Counted from the first letter of the stretch, positions 45,188 to 55,797 are shown. The stretch is DNA of 64,000 nt from Rhodospirillales bacterium (GCA_021775005.1 JAJFIK010000012.1:1-64000), one strand, 5' to 3'. The notes: generated from the letters alone by a model not told the origin. Made by a program: numbers and translations.

Positions 45188-46512
45188 CTGTCACGCGGGC
45201 GCGCACGTCGGAAATTCTTGACCGACTGACCGCACTTCACCCCAAGAAAATTGACCTCTCTCTTGAGCGGCTTGAGCTGTTGCTTGAGCGGTTGGGCGCG
45301 CCACATACCAAATTGCCTCCAGTCATCCACATTGCAGGCACCAATGGCAAGGGCAGCGTGCTCGCTTACCTCAAGGCAATATTGCAAGCCACTGGCAAGC
45401 GCGTGCACGCCTATTCCTCACCCCATCTTGTGCGATTCAATGAGCGGATCGAGTTGGCGGGCACACCAATATCCGATGATGCCTTGGGTGAGCTTCTTGA
45501 TGAAGTTGAAGAAGCCAATGCCGGTGCCCCCATCACTTTTTTTGAAATTACCACCGCAGCAGCGTTTCTGGCGTTTGCGCGGCAACCTGCTGATGTTCTG
45601 TTGCTGGAGGTTGGGCTTGGCGGGGGCTTGGATGCGACCAATGTTATTGATCGCCCCGCGCTCAGCGTGATTACGCCGATCTATCTCGATCATCAGGATT
45701 TTCTTGGCTCCACCTTGGGCCAGATCGCCGGGGAAAAAGCGGGCATCCTGAAGTCAAAAGTGCCTGCCATCATCGGGCCGCAGTCCGCCGAGGCGCAATC
45801 AGTGATCGAAGCACGAAGCGGCAAGGTTGGCGCGTCGCTGCGACTACATGGCACGGACTTCATCGCCCATGAAGAACAAGGGCGTTTCATTTATCAAGAT
45901 ACTGACGGGCTTATTGATCTGCCGTTGCCGCGCTTGGAGGGCCGTCATCAAATTGAAAACGCCGCCATGGCCATTGCGGCTTTCAAAGCGTTTGCGGGAA
46001 CATCCTATGAGCCTGAAGCGCTTGCGGCGGGAATGCGCACGGTCACCTGGCCAGGACGATTGCAGCGCTTGAAAGACGGGCCACTGGTGGACGCTTTGGG
46101 TGGCGACGGGCCGAGCGATCCCAACCGGCCGGACTTGTGGGTCGATGGGGGTCACAATCCCGGTGCCGCACGCGTGGTGGCGCAAGCTATGGCGGATCTT
46201 GATGAGCGCTTGTCGCGGCCACTCTATGTCTTGGCCGCTATGGGTAAAGGCAAGGACGCCCACGGCTTTTTCAAGCCATATGTTGGCCTTGCGCGCCGGG
46301 TCTTTACCGTAGAAATGCCTGGCGGACATGAGGGCTATAGCCCGCAAGAACTGGCAGCAGAGGCGTCCGGGGCGGGATTGGCAGCTTCAACCGCGGCAAA
46401 CATCGCGGACGGGATTGCCCAAGCATTGGCGGACGCAGGTGGCGAGGCCCCACGTATTCTGATCACAGGGTCGCTCTATCTTGTCGGTGAGGTTTTGCAG
46501 GACAACACGTAA
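45184..46512 (+). CDS. folC: folylpolyglutamate synthase / dihydrofolate synthase
   Basis: A 442-residue Mur-ligase-like enzyme adding glutamate to (dihydro)folates. The ATP loop is [19 protein letters not shown], then [36 protein letters not shown], the omega-like region [28 protein letters not shown] and the C-terminal [14 protein letters not shown]. It shares its start with the end of accD. Confidence 0.95.
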   Translation: MTVTRARTSEILDRLTALHPKKIDLSLERLELLLERLGAPHTKLPPVIHIAGTNGKGSVLAYLKAILQATGKRVHAYSSPHLVRFNERIELAGTPISDDALGELLDEVEEANAGAPITFFEITTAAAFLAFARQPADVLLLEVGLGGGLDATNVIDRPALSVITPIYLDHQDFLGSTLGQIAGEKAGILKSKVPAIIGPQSAEAQSVIEARSGKVGASLRLHGTDFIAHEEQGRFIYQDTDGLIDLPLPRLEGRHQIENAAMAIAAFKAFAGTSYEPEALAAGMRTVTWPGRLQRLKDGPLVDALGGDGPSDPNRPDLWVDGGHNPGAARVVAQAMADLDERLSRPLYVLAAMGKGKDAHGFFKPYVGLARRVFTVEMPGGHEGYSPQELAAEASGAGLAASTAANIADGIAQALADAGGEAPRILITGSLYLVGEVLQDNT

Positions 46513-46538
46513 AAACGACCGAGCTGTTTCCAGCCCGG
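46511..46538 (-). terminator. rho-independent terminator for trxA
   Basis: Read on the minus strand, CCGGGCTG and CAGCTCGG (46538-46519, one G-T pair) close on a GAAA loop and are followed by TCG then TTTTT (46515-46511). It lies between the convergent folC and trxA genes and touches the folC stop. Confidence 0.75.
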
Positions 46539-46568
46539 CCGCTTGGATTTTTGTCTTGAGGTGCCCGC

Positions 46569-46889
46569 TTAGATGGACGATTGAATCCACTCTTCAATTT
46601 TGGTTTTGGGAAGCGCGCCAACTTTAGTTGCCGCGACTTGCCCGCCATTGAAAATCATCATCGTCGGAATGCCGCGCACGCCATATTTGGCGGGCGTATC
46701 TGGGTTCTCATCAATGTTGATTTTTTTGACCGTCAGCTTGCCGTCCATCTCGGCTGAGATTTCTTCAAGCGCCGGACCGATTTGCTTACACGGCCCGCAC
46801 CACTCCGCCCAAAAATCTACGAGGACAGGGCCTTGCGCATTGAGAACATCGGTTTCGAAATTGCCGTCGGTGGTCTGCGTGGTTGCCAT
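46569..46889 (-). CDS. trxA: thioredoxin 1
   Basis: A 106-residue thioredoxin with active site WCGPCK (Cys31, Cys34), preceded by VLVDFWAEW and followed by [29 protein letters not shown] containing the cis-proline loop. Cytoplasmic disulfide reductant for ribonucleotide reductase and others. It lies downstream of addA with 151 bases between, including a hairpin that may terminate addA. Confidence 0.96.
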   Translation of the reverse strand: MATTQTTDGNFETDVLNAQGPVLVDFWAEWCGPCKQIGPALEEISAEMDGKLTVKKINIDENPDTPAKYGVRGIPTMMIFNGGQVAATKVGALPKTKIEEWIQSSI

Positions 46890-46941
46890 GTTACTCTACT
46901 CCTTCGTCATTCATGCGGCGTCCAGGCCGTGCCCGGGCACG

Positions 46942-46967
46942 AAAGCCCCCGAAGGCATCCGGGGGCT
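46942..46967 (-). terminator. hairpin after addA, possible terminator
   Basis: AGCCCCCG (46967-46960 read on the minus strand) pairs with CGGGGGCT (46951-46944), loop of eight bases, followed by only TT and C. The stem is strong but the T-run is short, so termination may be partial and trxA may be partly cotranscribed. A 12-base palindrome GTGCCCGGGCAC follows at 46929-46940. Confidence 0.5.
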
Positions 46968-47040
46968 CGCTTTGAAATTGAATGTAGGAACGGTGCGCAA
47001 ACCGGTCAAGCAATGGCAGCTATGCGCCTCCCTTTTAGGC

Positions 47041-50000
47041 TCAAGAAGCGCACAATTCCGCCCATTCTTTTTCCAGCATTTCTGTGGGCAATTCCATTAG
47101 ATAGGGCCGGTGGGTCCAAAGCAACGCCGCCCGAATCGATTTCCCCGGATAGCTGGCTTTGAGAATTTCTCGATAGGCCGCCATCTGCCGCAAATAGGGG
47201 CGCGGCACATTTTGGGTTTCTGTGGGGGCCGGGCGGTTGGTCTTGTAGTCCACAATCCACACGGCCTCATCGGTTACCGCCAGCCGATCTATGCGCCCTT
47301 CGATTGTCTCATCTATGCCGCCAATTGAAACCTTGCCGCTGATGCCAACTTCCGCGCGGGAGTGACCCCCAAACAACACGCTCATGTCCTCATGCTCAAA
47401 CAGGGCCAAAGTTTCTTGTGCCAGTTCCTCTTGCTCAGTGGCGTCAAAGTTGTCGGCATATTGGTTGAGATAGACCCGCGCCGCGTTGCCGCGTTTGTCA
47501 GCGCTAAGCTCAGGCAAGGTTTCCATGAGCCGGTGGACCAAGTTGCCGCGGCGGATGGCTTTTTCATTGGCGGCTGTGGGGGCAAAAACTGCGGGGGCAT
47601 CGGGGGCGTCATCGCCCATGGATGATGGCGACAATCGTCTTTGTGGGCGTTCCGGCTCTGCCGGCACTTTGATCCATGATGGCATTTCTTCCAGCGCCAC
47701 TGTTGCCGCGTCGCTCGACGTTTTATCACGGGGAGGCCCGCTGCGTGTACGTTTCAAGCCCTCGCCGGTGGGGGCATCAAAGGCCTCACCAAGATCATCG
47801 AGCGCGCTTTGGATCAGCGTGTGCCAGCTGCCTTTTTGCGGGCCGTGCCTGCCGGCGAAGCCACAGATATAGAGCCGCTCCTTGGCGCGCGTCATGGCGA
47901 CATACAAAAGCCGCCGATACTCTGTTTCGGTGGCGGCGGAATAGGCATCGCGGCTTAATGCGGTAATGGCATCGTCGTCATTTTTGCGAAGACTGAAGAG
48001 AAGCAGCTGCGTCGCATCAAGTTCCGCGTCATCTGCAACAGTAGATTTCAAGAACCCCCGGTCGCTTTGGCCGCGCGGACGCGTGCAGGTATCGGGGCAA
48101 AACACGATCTCGCTTTGCAAACCTTTCGCGCCATGGACGGTCATCACGCGCACTTCTTCAAGGCCTTTGTCCATGTCGCGTTTAATGTCGGTGGTGCTTG
48201 CCTCTATGGCATAAAGGAACCCTTCCAATGACGGGGGATGCCCTTGCTCGTACCGTAGCGCGTAGGCGAGAAACTCGTCCACCGGGTCTTCGGCGTCGGG
48301 CCCCAGGCGGGCCAGCAATTTCCCTAAGCCGCCGTCGTCTATGAGGATGCGAGAGAAGAACTCATAGGGCGCCATGAAGTCGGCGCGATCCCGAACCTGG
48401 CACAGCCACGCCCAGGCGGCCTCAAACGCAACGTCTGCTTTGCGATGCTGGGCCAGGGTGGCCCACAAAGTGCCTTCGCGCCCATGCGCGAGGGCAAAGA
48501 GCTGTTCTTCGTCAATGCCCACAAAAGGCGACTTCAAAACCGTTGCCAGGGTCAAGTCATCTGAGGGCAGCAAAGCAAAGCGAGCAACGGCCATCAAATC
48601 TTTGACGGCAATATGGGCGGTGGCCCGAAGGCGGTCTGCGCCAGCCACCGGCACTTTGTGATGCTTGAGGCGACGGATCATATGCTCCATGAACGCACCG
48701 CGCTGGCGCACTAAAATCATAATGTCGGAGGGGCGAATGGGGCGGCCCGCGCCCTCCAGGACTTCTTTGTTTTCAATCCACCCAGCGATGGTTGCCGCAA
48801 TGGTGTCTGCCAATTGTCCGGCGGGGCTTTGCGGCGGAACGGAGTCCACGGGAATGTCCCATGGCACTTCGGGTTCAGTTTCGCGCGCCAAAATGGGCGG
48901 CCAAAGCTCTACCAATCCCGGTGCATTGTTGTGGACGGTAAGGTGTTCAATGGCGCCCATGTCATCTTGGAAGGTGGAAAGCAGCTCCTCAGCGAAAGTG
49001 GCATCCACGACCTCAAGTATTGGGGCGGCGGAGCGAAACGACAGGATCAAATCCAGCGCTTCGAACGGTTTGCCAACGTCGCTTAAAGCCGAGCTGAAGT
49101 AATCGCGCATGGCAGCGAACTGGTGCGGGTCTGCTCCTTGAAAGCGGTAGATGGATTGCTTGACGTCGCCAACTGCAAACACCGTGCGGTTCCGCCCTGC
49201 GCCTTCTGCGGCACCAAGCCCCGTCGTCATCTCGTGCGTGAGACGGCGAATGACGCTCCATTGCGACGGGCTTGTGTCCTGGGCCTCGTCCACCAGCACA
49301 TGATCAATGCCCTGATCGAGCTTGAAGTGCACCCAACTTGCGCGGCTGGGCGTGAGGAGAGAGCGGGTAAAGCGGATGATGTCAGCAAAATCGAGCACGC
49401 CTTCGCGCACTTTGAGCTGCTCATATTCTTTGATGTAGCCATAGCCGACGATGAAGGCGGCGCGAGACAGGCTGGCAATATTTGCCGCCTTGATCCGCCC
49501 ATAGGCGAGGACAAGTCGCTGCTGTTCGTCAGCTAAGATCGGTTCGGCCTCAGGATCAGCCTTGATAGCGGCTTTGGTAATCAGAGTTTTGCGCGGTTGA
49601 AATTTCCCCGTGAGAAAACAATCGAGATAGTCTGCGAAATGATTGGCTCGATCACCAGCGCGCCAATACGTTTCCATGCGATCAGCCATGGCGACACTGG
49701 TGGCTGTACCGTGGCGCAGGGCCGCAATCGCCCGCCCGATACGGTCTCCATCAACGGTATCGTCCGAAATCACATCAGCTTGCAGCGCCTCACCTGTGTC
49801 GCCTGGGGAAAGCCCCAAATGACGCCAAAGAAGCGGCCAGAGCTCGTCAGTATTGGCCAAGCGCTCCACTGCGGCTTCAAAGTCTTCTGCCTTGTTAAGA
49901 GCGGTAACAAGTAACTCGGCGTATTGGCCGTCCCCTAATTGGTCGATCAGATAGGTGTGGGCGTCATTGAGGGGTTCATCGCTCCGCTCCGCAATACGTT

Positions 50001-50505
50001 TGAACAGTTGAATGCGGGCGTCGTCACGCAACTCATTTGCCGCGCTATCTTCGATTAGCTTGAAATTCGGATTGATCCGCGCCTCAACAGGAAACCGTGA
50101 CAGCACGGTCTGGCAAAACGCGTGGATGGTTTGAATTTTCAAACCGCCGGGGGTGTCGAGCGCTTGCGCAAAAAGCTGCCGCGCGCGGCGTAGGTCTTCG
50201 CTCTCCGCGCGCTCGCCTTGCAACTCCCGAAGGGCGGCCCGAAGATCATTGTCAGAAAGAAGTGACCACTCACCCAGTTGCTCAAACAGTCTTGTGGTCA
50301 TCTCCGCCGCGGCGGCGCGGGTGTAGGTGATGCACAAAATCCGTGACGGGCGCGCACCCGCGAGCAAAAGCCGTGTTACGCGATTCACCAGCACATGGGT
50401 TTTGCCGGTGCCCGCATTGGCGGAGACCCATGCTGATTTCGCCGGATCCGCCGCGCGACGCTGGCGTGCTTTGGTGTCGTCAAGCAGAGACTGTGCTTTA
50501 GTCAT
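47041..50505 (-). CDS. addA: double-strand break repair helicase-nuclease AddA
   Basis: A 1154-residue UvrD-type helicase with C-terminal nuclease, the partner of AddB in end resection (RecBCD analogue). Walker A is WVSANAGTGKTHVLVNRV at the start, motif Ia/III and VLVDEAQDTSPSQW are Walker B, LSFRSAAPILEV and VMTVHGAKGLQSEIVF are later helicase motifs, and IEGRIDRLAVTDEAVWIVDYKTNRP carries the nuclease D...D-Y-K. The gene overlaps addB by 8 bases. Note that the order is addB then addA, the alphaproteobacterial form. Confidence 0.95.
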   Translation of the reverse strand: MTKAQSLLDDTKARQRRAADPAKSAWVSANAGTGKTHVLVNRVTRLLLAGARPSRILCITYTRAAAAEMTTRLFEQLGEWSLLSDNDLRAALRELQGERAESEDLRRARQLFAQALDTPGGLKIQTIHAFCQTVLSRFPVEARINPNFKLIEDSAANELRDDARIQLFKRIAERSDEPLNDAHTYLIDQLGDGQYAELLVTALNKAEDFEAAVERLANTDELWPLLWRHLGLSPGDTGEALQADVISDDTVDGDRIGRAIAALRHGTATSVAMADRMETYWRAGDRANHFADYLDCFLTGKFQPRKTLITKAAIKADPEAEPILADEQQRLVLAYGRIKAANIASLSRAAFIVGYGYIKEYEQLKVREGVLDFADIIRFTRSLLTPSRASWVHFKLDQGIDHVLVDEAQDTSPSQWSVIRRLTHEMTTGLGAAEGAGRNRTVFAVGDVKQSIYRFQGADPHQFAAMRDYFSSALSDVGKPFEALDLILSFRSAAPILEVVDATFAEELLSTFQDDMGAIEHLTVHNNAPGLVELWPPILARETEPEVPWDIPVDSVPPQSPAGQLADTIAATIAGWIENKEVLEGAGRPIRPSDIMILVRQRGAFMEHMIRRLKHHKVPVAGADRLRATAHIAVKDLMAVARFALLPSDDLTLATVLKSPFVGIDEEQLFALAHGREGTLWATLAQHRKADVAFEAAWAWLCQVRDRADFMAPYEFFSRILIDDGGLGKLLARLGPDAEDPVDEFLAYALRYEQGHPPSLEGFLYAIEASTTDIKRDMDKGLEEVRVMTVHGAKGLQSEIVFCPDTCTRPRGQSDRGFLKSTVADDAELDATQLLLFSLRKNDDDAITALSRDAYSAATETEYRRLLYVAMTRAKERLYICGFAGRHGPQKGSWHTLIQSALDDLGEAFDAPTGEGLKRTRSGPPRDKTSSDAATVALEEMPSWIKVPAEPERPQRRLSPSSMGDDAPDAPAVFAPTAANEKAIRRGNLVHRLMETLPELSADKRGNAARVYLNQYADNFDATEQEELAQETLALFEHEDMSVLFGGHSRAEVGISGKVSIGGIDETIEGRIDRLAVTDEAVWIVDYKTNRPAPTETQNVPRPYLRQMAAYREILKASYPGKSIRAALLWTHRPYLMELPTEMLEKEWAELCAS

Positions 50506-53494
50506 CTGCGCCTCCCTCGCCGCCGCCCACTACAGACCATTCGAGCCGTCGGGCCAGATGGTCATATTCGCCCCAAGTTGAGACGAACTGCGGGCGCGGT
50601 TGAGACGGGTAGGGCCGGTCTTGCCGTTGAAAACCCTTTACCAAAGCAAGAAAATGTTCAAAGGCATGCTCGGCCCACTCATCGGTTTCCTCAAGGGAGG
50701 TGGTCATTTCACGCACTTCGCCGGGCTCACGGGTGCCCCAAAGCCCGATGTATGTGAGTGCAGAAATCACCTCAGGCACGGGGTCTGAAAACGCGCCGCG
50801 CTTGGCCATGGCCGCTTCCAACGTGACCTGCGGCGCGAGGCCGGTTTCGCACTCCTCAGCTTTGGGCATGCGTCCGGTCTTGTAGTCGATGATGGCACCG
50901 CTGCCATCATCGTACATCTCGATGCGGTCAGCGCGGGCGCGCAAGGTATAGGCGGTGCCGTCCACTTCAAACGAAAGCGCGCCCTTCTGCTCAGTGAGAA
51001 TTCGCGTCACCCGCTGGCGCATCTCTTGTTCGCGATCAATGAACCAGGCAGCCATGCGTTCAAACCGCGGCCACCAAAGAACCGCCACCTCCGGCGATGT
51101 CTTGAGGGCTTCAAAATGCATGCCGCCAATGCGGATCAAGTCGTCGTAAGCACCGTTGCCCAGAGCGCCAGGGTGGGTTTGTACAAACTCTTCCAGAATA
51201 TTGTGGATCAAGCTGCCGCGATCTGCGCCACTTAACGGGCGCATCAAGGGCTCAAGCGCTTTTAGCCCCAACACACGCTTGGCATAAAGCCCATAGGGAT
51301 CGCGAATCCAGGTCTCAATTTCAGTTACGCTAAACCGGGTTGGACGCGCGGCGACCGGGGGCCGCGGTTGTGGCGGATCAATCGGTGTCGCGCCACCATC
51401 CGGCCTATCCAGTTCATGTGCCCACTGGGCGTGGGGCAGGAGCAGCGGCGCAATAGAGCGCAGCCCGGTCCCTTTCAGCAATGTTTCCAGGCGAAGCCAC
51501 CAGCGAGAGGGGACGGCGGGTTGGCCATCGACCTTTTCCGACCGAGTCAAAATCACCCGAGGTGATGCAGCAAGTTGCGCAAAGTCATGCGCCGACTGGC
51601 CAATGCGTCGCTCCGGCGGGCTTAGTTTTAGCTGCGCACGCATCTGGCGAGAAAGCCATGGATCAAGCCCCGCATCCATAGGCCAGACGGTTTCGGTGAG
51701 GCCGCCTAATATCATCACGTCCGCCTGTTGCAGACGGGCTTCCAACGGCCCCCAAATGAACAGCCTGGGGTGCGCGCCTGCAGGCACACGCACGGAATGC
51801 TCCCCCAGCAGCAGTTTCAACATGGCGTTGAAATCACTGGCGCTGAGGGATCCAAAGTCATCGGTTGCGGCGCGAAGATCGGTCAAGACACCGCTCAACT
51901 TGTCACCGGCGACCCCGCGCCATAACTCGTCTGTATTGCCGGTCTCGTCGGTGGCCAGTGCAATGGCGCATTCCGTCAATGCCGTGACCCAAAGGGAAAA
52001 CGGTGCGCCGCCGGATGGCAGCGCAGATATAGGCGCAAGGGCTGCCTCAAGGTCATCAAGAAGTGCAATGGCAGCGCCCGCCCTGCGCTCGCTCTCCTCA
52101 AGCGCTGAGTGCAGGGGTTCAAAACCGTTCGCCAGTGGCCCCGCACGAAGCGCCTGTATTTCCAAGGCATCCACTGCTTTGCGAAGGGCCGCTCGTGATC
52201 GACCAAGGCGCGTGAAGGGACTTTTCAGGACGGTGAGCAGGTTAACAGGTGTCCAATCACTTGCTACCGCGTCCATCAGTGCTTCGATGTGGTGGGCAGG
52301 CGGTGTTTGGTGCAGGGGCACACCGGCGCTATCGTCGATCTCTAACCCAAAACGCCGCGCTTCAGCGATGACGCGGCGCGCAAGAGTGCGGTCCGGGGTC
52401 ACAAGCGCCGCAGTTTGCCCCGGCGTTTCCAAGGTTTCGCGAAACAACAACGCTATGGCAATGGCCTCTTCGCCGGAATGCCGCGCCACAAGAAATGAAA
52501 GCCCGTCGCATGCCACCTCAGGATCAATGCTCTTAAGTGCCTCAAGCCACCCATCGGTCGCCGCGCTGGGGCGCAGGGCTTCACTGATCAATATGCGACG
52601 CTTCTCGGCCTTGGCGCTTGTGGCACCAAGAGGTTTGGTATCTTCGCGCGCGGCCTCCAGATGCTTGAGCAGGGCCTTGAGCCCATACTGCGGATGGCTT
52701 TCCTCAAGGGCATCCCAGGTTTCGCGTGCCATAGACGTATCCAGCCCCGGCAGCACGACAGCGCCGTTGGGCAACGCAGCAATAACTTTCAATAGCGCAG
52801 CCGTGGCGGGGATGCTGCCTGTGGATCCGGCGGCAATGACAGGGAAATTGGGCGGCGTGGCGCGCCATTTCTGCGCAAGGGCATCGAGCAATAAATTGCG
52901 CCGCGTTGCTGCGTCAACTTTTCCCCGCGCGGCAAGGTCTGCTGGCCAATAATCGCGAATGATTTCCAGGAACGTCAGGCTGTCTTGCCAATGTGCGGCA
53001 AATTCCGCCGGGACGAGGGCTTCAATTTCCGCAAGCGATACTTGCTCAATGATGGCGGTATCAAGAAAATGCGCCAGGCTTTTGCCCATGGCCAGATCAC
53101 GTTCGGGGTCTGGGGGGTAGCCCTGCCTATCAAAGCGTTGTCGCACCAACCGGGCTAATGCAAATGATCGCTCAAGATCAGGGATCGCGGGCGGGATAGC
53201 CAAGGCATCCTCGGCAACTTCACCGGCGCCCTGCAGCACAAGCTCTTCTTCATCCACGTCGCCAATGGGGGCAATGCGCGGCAGGATCAATGTGCTTTGC
53301 CCCGCCGCGCGCACTTGGCGTCCAAAAGCATCAGAAAGGGCGCGAACGGAACGCCGGGTCGGTAACAGGATCAAAACATCCGCTAGGGCAAGGGGGTCAT
53401 CTGGTTTGGCGAACCGCGCCAACACCTCGCTCGCCAGCACATCAGTAAAGCTCTGGCCGGACGGGATGGTGGCAAGGCGGGGAAACGATGTCAC
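50498..53494 (-). CDS. addB: double-strand break repair protein AddB
   Basis: A 998-residue inactivated-helicase/nuclease subunit. The C-terminal nuclease motif is RADRIEMYDDGSGAIIDYKTGRMP (D...D-Y-K); the N-terminal half shows LLPTRRSVRALSDAFGRQ and the MILGGLTETVWPMDAGLDPWLSR region. The cysteines of the Fe-S cluster found in Gram-positive AddB are not apparent here (only one candidate, in the EECETGL segment), which is usual for alphaproteobacterial AddB. Its ATG overlaps the murU stop (ATGA). Confidence 0.93.
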   Translation of the reverse strand: MTSFPRLATIPSGQSFTDVLASEVLARFAKPDDPLALADVLILLPTRRSVRALSDAFGRQVRAAGQSTLILPRIAPIGDVDEEELVLQGAGEVAEDALAIPPAIPDLERSFALARLVRQRFDRQGYPPDPERDLAMGKSLAHFLDTAIIEQVSLAEIEALVPAEFAAHWQDSLTFLEIIRDYWPADLAARGKVDAATRRNLLLDALAQKWRATPPNFPVIAAGSTGSIPATAALLKVIAALPNGAVVLPGLDTSMARETWDALEESHPQYGLKALLKHLEAAREDTKPLGATSAKAEKRRILISEALRPSAATDGWLEALKSIDPEVACDGLSFLVARHSGEEAIAIALLFRETLETPGQTAALVTPDRTLARRVIAEARRFGLEIDDSAGVPLHQTPPAHHIEALMDAVASDWTPVNLLTVLKSPFTRLGRSRAALRKAVDALEIQALRAGPLANGFEPLHSALEESERRAGAAIALLDDLEAALAPISALPSGGAPFSLWVTALTECAIALATDETGNTDELWRGVAGDKLSGVLTDLRAATDDFGSLSASDFNAMLKLLLGEHSVRVPAGAHPRLFIWGPLEARLQQADVMILGGLTETVWPMDAGLDPWLSRQMRAQLKLSPPERRIGQSAHDFAQLAASPRVILTRSEKVDGQPAVPSRWWLRLETLLKGTGLRSIAPLLLPHAQWAHELDRPDGGATPIDPPQPRPPVAARPTRFSVTEIETWIRDPYGLYAKRVLGLKALEPLMRPLSGADRGSLIHNILEEFVQTHPGALGNGAYDDLIRIGGMHFEALKTSPEVAVLWWPRFERMAAWFIDREQEMRQRVTRILTEQKGALSFEVDGTAYTLRARADRIEMYDDGSGAIIDYKTGRMPKAEECETGLAPQVTLEAAMAKRGAFSDPVPEVISALTYIGLWGTREPGEVREMTTSLEETDEWAEHAFEHFLALVKGFQRQDRPYPSQPRPQFVSTWGEYDHLARRLEWSVVGGGEGGADD

Positions 53495-54201
53495 GAGCTC
53501 GCCAACATCTTTTCTGCCTCGGCCAGACCCTCCGGCGAGCCCACATGCATGCCGATGCCGTCATGAACATGGCCGAACAAGCGCTCTGTTGAGATCAGGC
53601 GATCCCAAATCAGATTATTTGAGAACGGCACATCGGGCGTGTCAGCATAAAGCCCCGGCTTGATGAGCTGCACGCCCATCCACGCGAATGGCGCTGTGTC
53701 CGCCTCGCCGCGACGGGTGAGGTGCCCCGCGTCATCACGAAAAAAGTCACCTGGATGCTCAAACCCTGTGGTGCGGTCCATATATGACAATAACATAAGT
53801 GCGTCCATGCGCGCCGGATCCCACGCCTCCACGAGCCGCGACAGCACATCCGCGCCCTGCCATATAAAGTCTGAATTGTAGGTCATGATGGGATCGCCGC
53901 TGAGCAGCGGCCGGGCATGTTTCACGCCGCCGCCCGTATCGAGCAGCTGTTTTGTTTCATCGGAAATCTGCACGGATACATCGTCACGCTTGGCAAGATG
54001 CGCCCGTAGCATCTCGGCGCGGAAATGCACATTGACCACGATCGAACTAATGCCCGCGTCCTTGATGGCGTCTATCACACGATCAATGAGGGCACGTCCT
54101 GCCACATCCACGAGAGGTTTTGGGCGCTCGGCTGTCAGATGCCGCATGCGCGTGCCAAGCCCTGCTGCCAGCACCATGGCACTTTCAACCTTCGCGGTCA
54201 T
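53491..54201 (-). CDS. murU: N-acetylmuramate-1-phosphate uridylyltransferase MurU-like
   Basis: A 236-residue nucleotidyltransferase with signature MVLAAGLGTRMRHLTAERPKPLVDVAGRALIDRVI and MTYNSDFIW. In Pseudomonas and Caulobacter relatives MurU turns MurNAc-1-phosphate into UDP-MurNAc, a recycling route that bypasses MurA and gives fosfomycin tolerance. Pairing with an AmgK-like kinase gene (ATGA overlap) supports the assignment. Confidence 0.9.
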   Translation of the reverse strand: MTAKVESAMVLAAGLGTRMRHLTAERPKPLVDVAGRALIDRVIDAIKDAGISSIVVNVHFRAEMLRAHLAKRDDVSVQISDETKQLLDTGGGVKHARPLLSGDPIMTYNSDFIWQGADVLSRLVEAWDPARMDALMLLSYMDRTTGFEHPGDFFRDDAGHLTRRGEADTAPFAWMGVQLIKPGLYADTPDVPFSNNLIWDRLISTERLFGHVHDGIGMHVGSPEGLAEAEKMLASS

Positions 54202-55325
54202 GGGTGGGCCTCCGCAGCAAGGCGCGCCAAATAATCGCCGCGATATTTTGCCGGGATGGTGTCATCGAACCATCCGCGCATGGTCGCGAATTCAGTATGC
54301 GTGAGATCGGCATCAACATAGCGCCACAAGCGCGGGATAAATTTTGGATATTGCGGTTTGCCATCGCGCTTCCAAAGGCGCGCAAAAATCCCCAGTATCT
54401 TTGTGTTTCGCTGCAAGCCGAGCAAACCATATGCAAATCGAAATCTGTCTTCGTCAAAGCCCGCGTTTGCTTTGGCACCTGCGATGTAGCGATCAAGCAT
54501 GACGTCAGCAAGCGGCGCTGGCACATCCCGGCGTGCATCTTCAAGCAGTGAAACAAGATCATAAGCGGCATGACCGCGAAGACCGTCCTGAAAGTCCAAA
54601 AGCCCGACCCGCGCGGCGCCTGCGCGTTTCGGCAACCACAACAGATTGTCTGCGTGGTAGTCGCGTAGCACCAAAACATCTGGCGCGGGCAGCTGGCCTA
54701 ACAACGTTCCCCAGATCGATTGCAGCTCTTGCGCGGCGGCAGTGTCATCAATACCTGCGGCCGGTAGATACCATTCCACCAGAAGCCCAATTTCTTCGCG
54801 CATGGCGACATCATCATAGCTGAGCAGTGCGACCGGCGCAGTGTCGCGCGCGGGTAATTGATCGGGGGGTGTCTCTTCGTGGAGCGCAAGCAACGTATCG
54901 ATGGCGGCTTCGTATAGTGGTTGCGCGTTCTGGCCTGCGGAAAACTCGCGATTAAAAATGCTGTCGCCCAGGTCTTCCAGCAGCATTAGCCCATTTGCAA
55001 AATCGACAGCATAGATTTGCGGTGCGCTCAGTCCGCGCGAGGTGAGGTAGTCCGCGATAGCCACAAAAGGTCTTAAGTCCGGACCAGCCAGGCGGGCCAA
55101 TGCGTTGTAGCCAAGGCTTCGCCGTGTTGCCTCGTCTGCATCGGGCGGACAGGGCGGGGCTTCTGCTGCCGGGGGGGCATCCATGAGAACCGCCCCTTTC
55201 TGACCCAGCGCCACACGCTCATAGGCCCGCGTGGAGGCATCAACCGCCAGCGGTTTGCGTATGGCCCCGGCCCAACCAGCTTGCGCCAGAAAGTCGTCTA
55301 TCTGACGGTCTCTCTCAGAGCTCAT
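54198..55325 (-). CDS. amgK: N-acetylmuramate/N-acetylglucosamine anomeric kinase AmgK-like
   Basis: A 375-residue aminoglycoside-phosphotransferase-fold kinase. The catalytic loop is VLRDYHADNLLWLPKRAGAARVGLLDFQDGLRGHAAYDLVSLLEDARR, with Asp of RDYHADN and DFQD binding metal. It phosphorylates MurNAc and GlcNAc at C1 for MurU. The start at 55325 (MSSERDRQIDDFLAQAG) overlaps the tsaE end by 11 bases; the in-frame codon at 55391 would lie deeper in tsaE. Coupled to murU. Confidence 0.9.
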   Translation of the reverse strand: MSSERDRQIDDFLAQAGWAGAIRKPLAVDASTRAYERVALGQKGAVLMDAPPAAEAPPCPPDADEATRRSLGYNALARLAGPDLRPFVAIADYLTSRGLSAPQIYAVDFANGLMLLEDLGDSIFNREFSAGQNAQPLYEAAIDTLLALHEETPPDQLPARDTAPVALLSYDDVAMREEIGLLVEWYLPAAGIDDTAAAQELQSIWGTLLGQLPAPDVLVLRDYHADNLLWLPKRAGAARVGLLDFQDGLRGHAAYDLVSLLEDARRDVPAPLADVMLDRYIAGAKANAGFDEDRFRFAYGLLGLQRNTKILGIFARLWKRDGKPQYPKFIPRLWRYVDADLTHTEFATMRGWFDDTIPAKYRGDYLARLAAEAHP

Positions 55326-55797
55326 GCAAGCGTCCATCCCAATTGCCCATGCGTTCAATGGTGACCCGGCGTGTGCCCTCGGAATCGCCAAAACTAAGGG
55401 TGACGTCTATGCGCCTTGCGGGCAACAGGGCACCGGCATGTTCCGGCCATTCCACCAGCGCAATGGCGTCGGCCAAGGCGTCGTCCCAGCCCATCTCCAC
55501 AAGCTCAGAGGGGTCCTCTACGCGATAGAGATCAAAATGAGCAATAGGGGCGGCGGCGTCATCATAGGTCTGAAGCAGGGTAAACGTTGGGCTCGGCACA
55601 GCTTCATCGGGGTGACCCAGCCGGGCGCGGATCAACGCCCGCGCCAAGGTGGTTTTGCCCGCCCCCAAGTCACCACGAAGTGCGACCAAATCGCCGACTT
55701 GGAGGTGGGTGCCCAGCGCCGCGGCAAGAGTGGCCGTCGCTGCCTCACTGTCGCAGATTTGTTCAAGAATAAGGTGGCGCTGGGGGGTTGTCGTCAT
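55315..55797 (-). CDS. tsaE: tRNA threonylcarbamoyladenosine biosynthesis ATPase TsaE
   Basis: A 160-residue P-loop protein (GDLVALRGDLGAGKTTLARALIRARLG; then VPSPTFTLLQTYDD and HFDLYRVEDPSELVEMGWDD; VEWPEHAG). TsaE works with TsaBD in forming t6A at position 37 of ANN-decoding tRNAs and is essential in many bacteria. Start at 55797 (MTTTPQRHLILEQIC) is the natural one; the frame extends to 55899 without a supporting ribosome binding site. It heads the tsaE-amgK-murU-addB-addA run. Confidence 0.95.
   Translation of the reverse strand: MTTTPQRHLILEQICDSEAATATLAAALGTHLQVGDLVALRGDLGAGKTTLARALIRARLGHPDEAVPSPTFTLLQTYDDAAAPIAHFDLYRVEDPSELVEMGWDDALADAIALVEWPEHAGALLPARRIDVTLSFGDSEGTRRVTIERMGNWDGRLHEL

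Noticed and set aside
51603-52952. 449-codon plus-strand frame inside addB
   Set aside because: Antisense shadow of addB, rich in Ser, Arg and Ala with no domain; addB itself is clearly coding.
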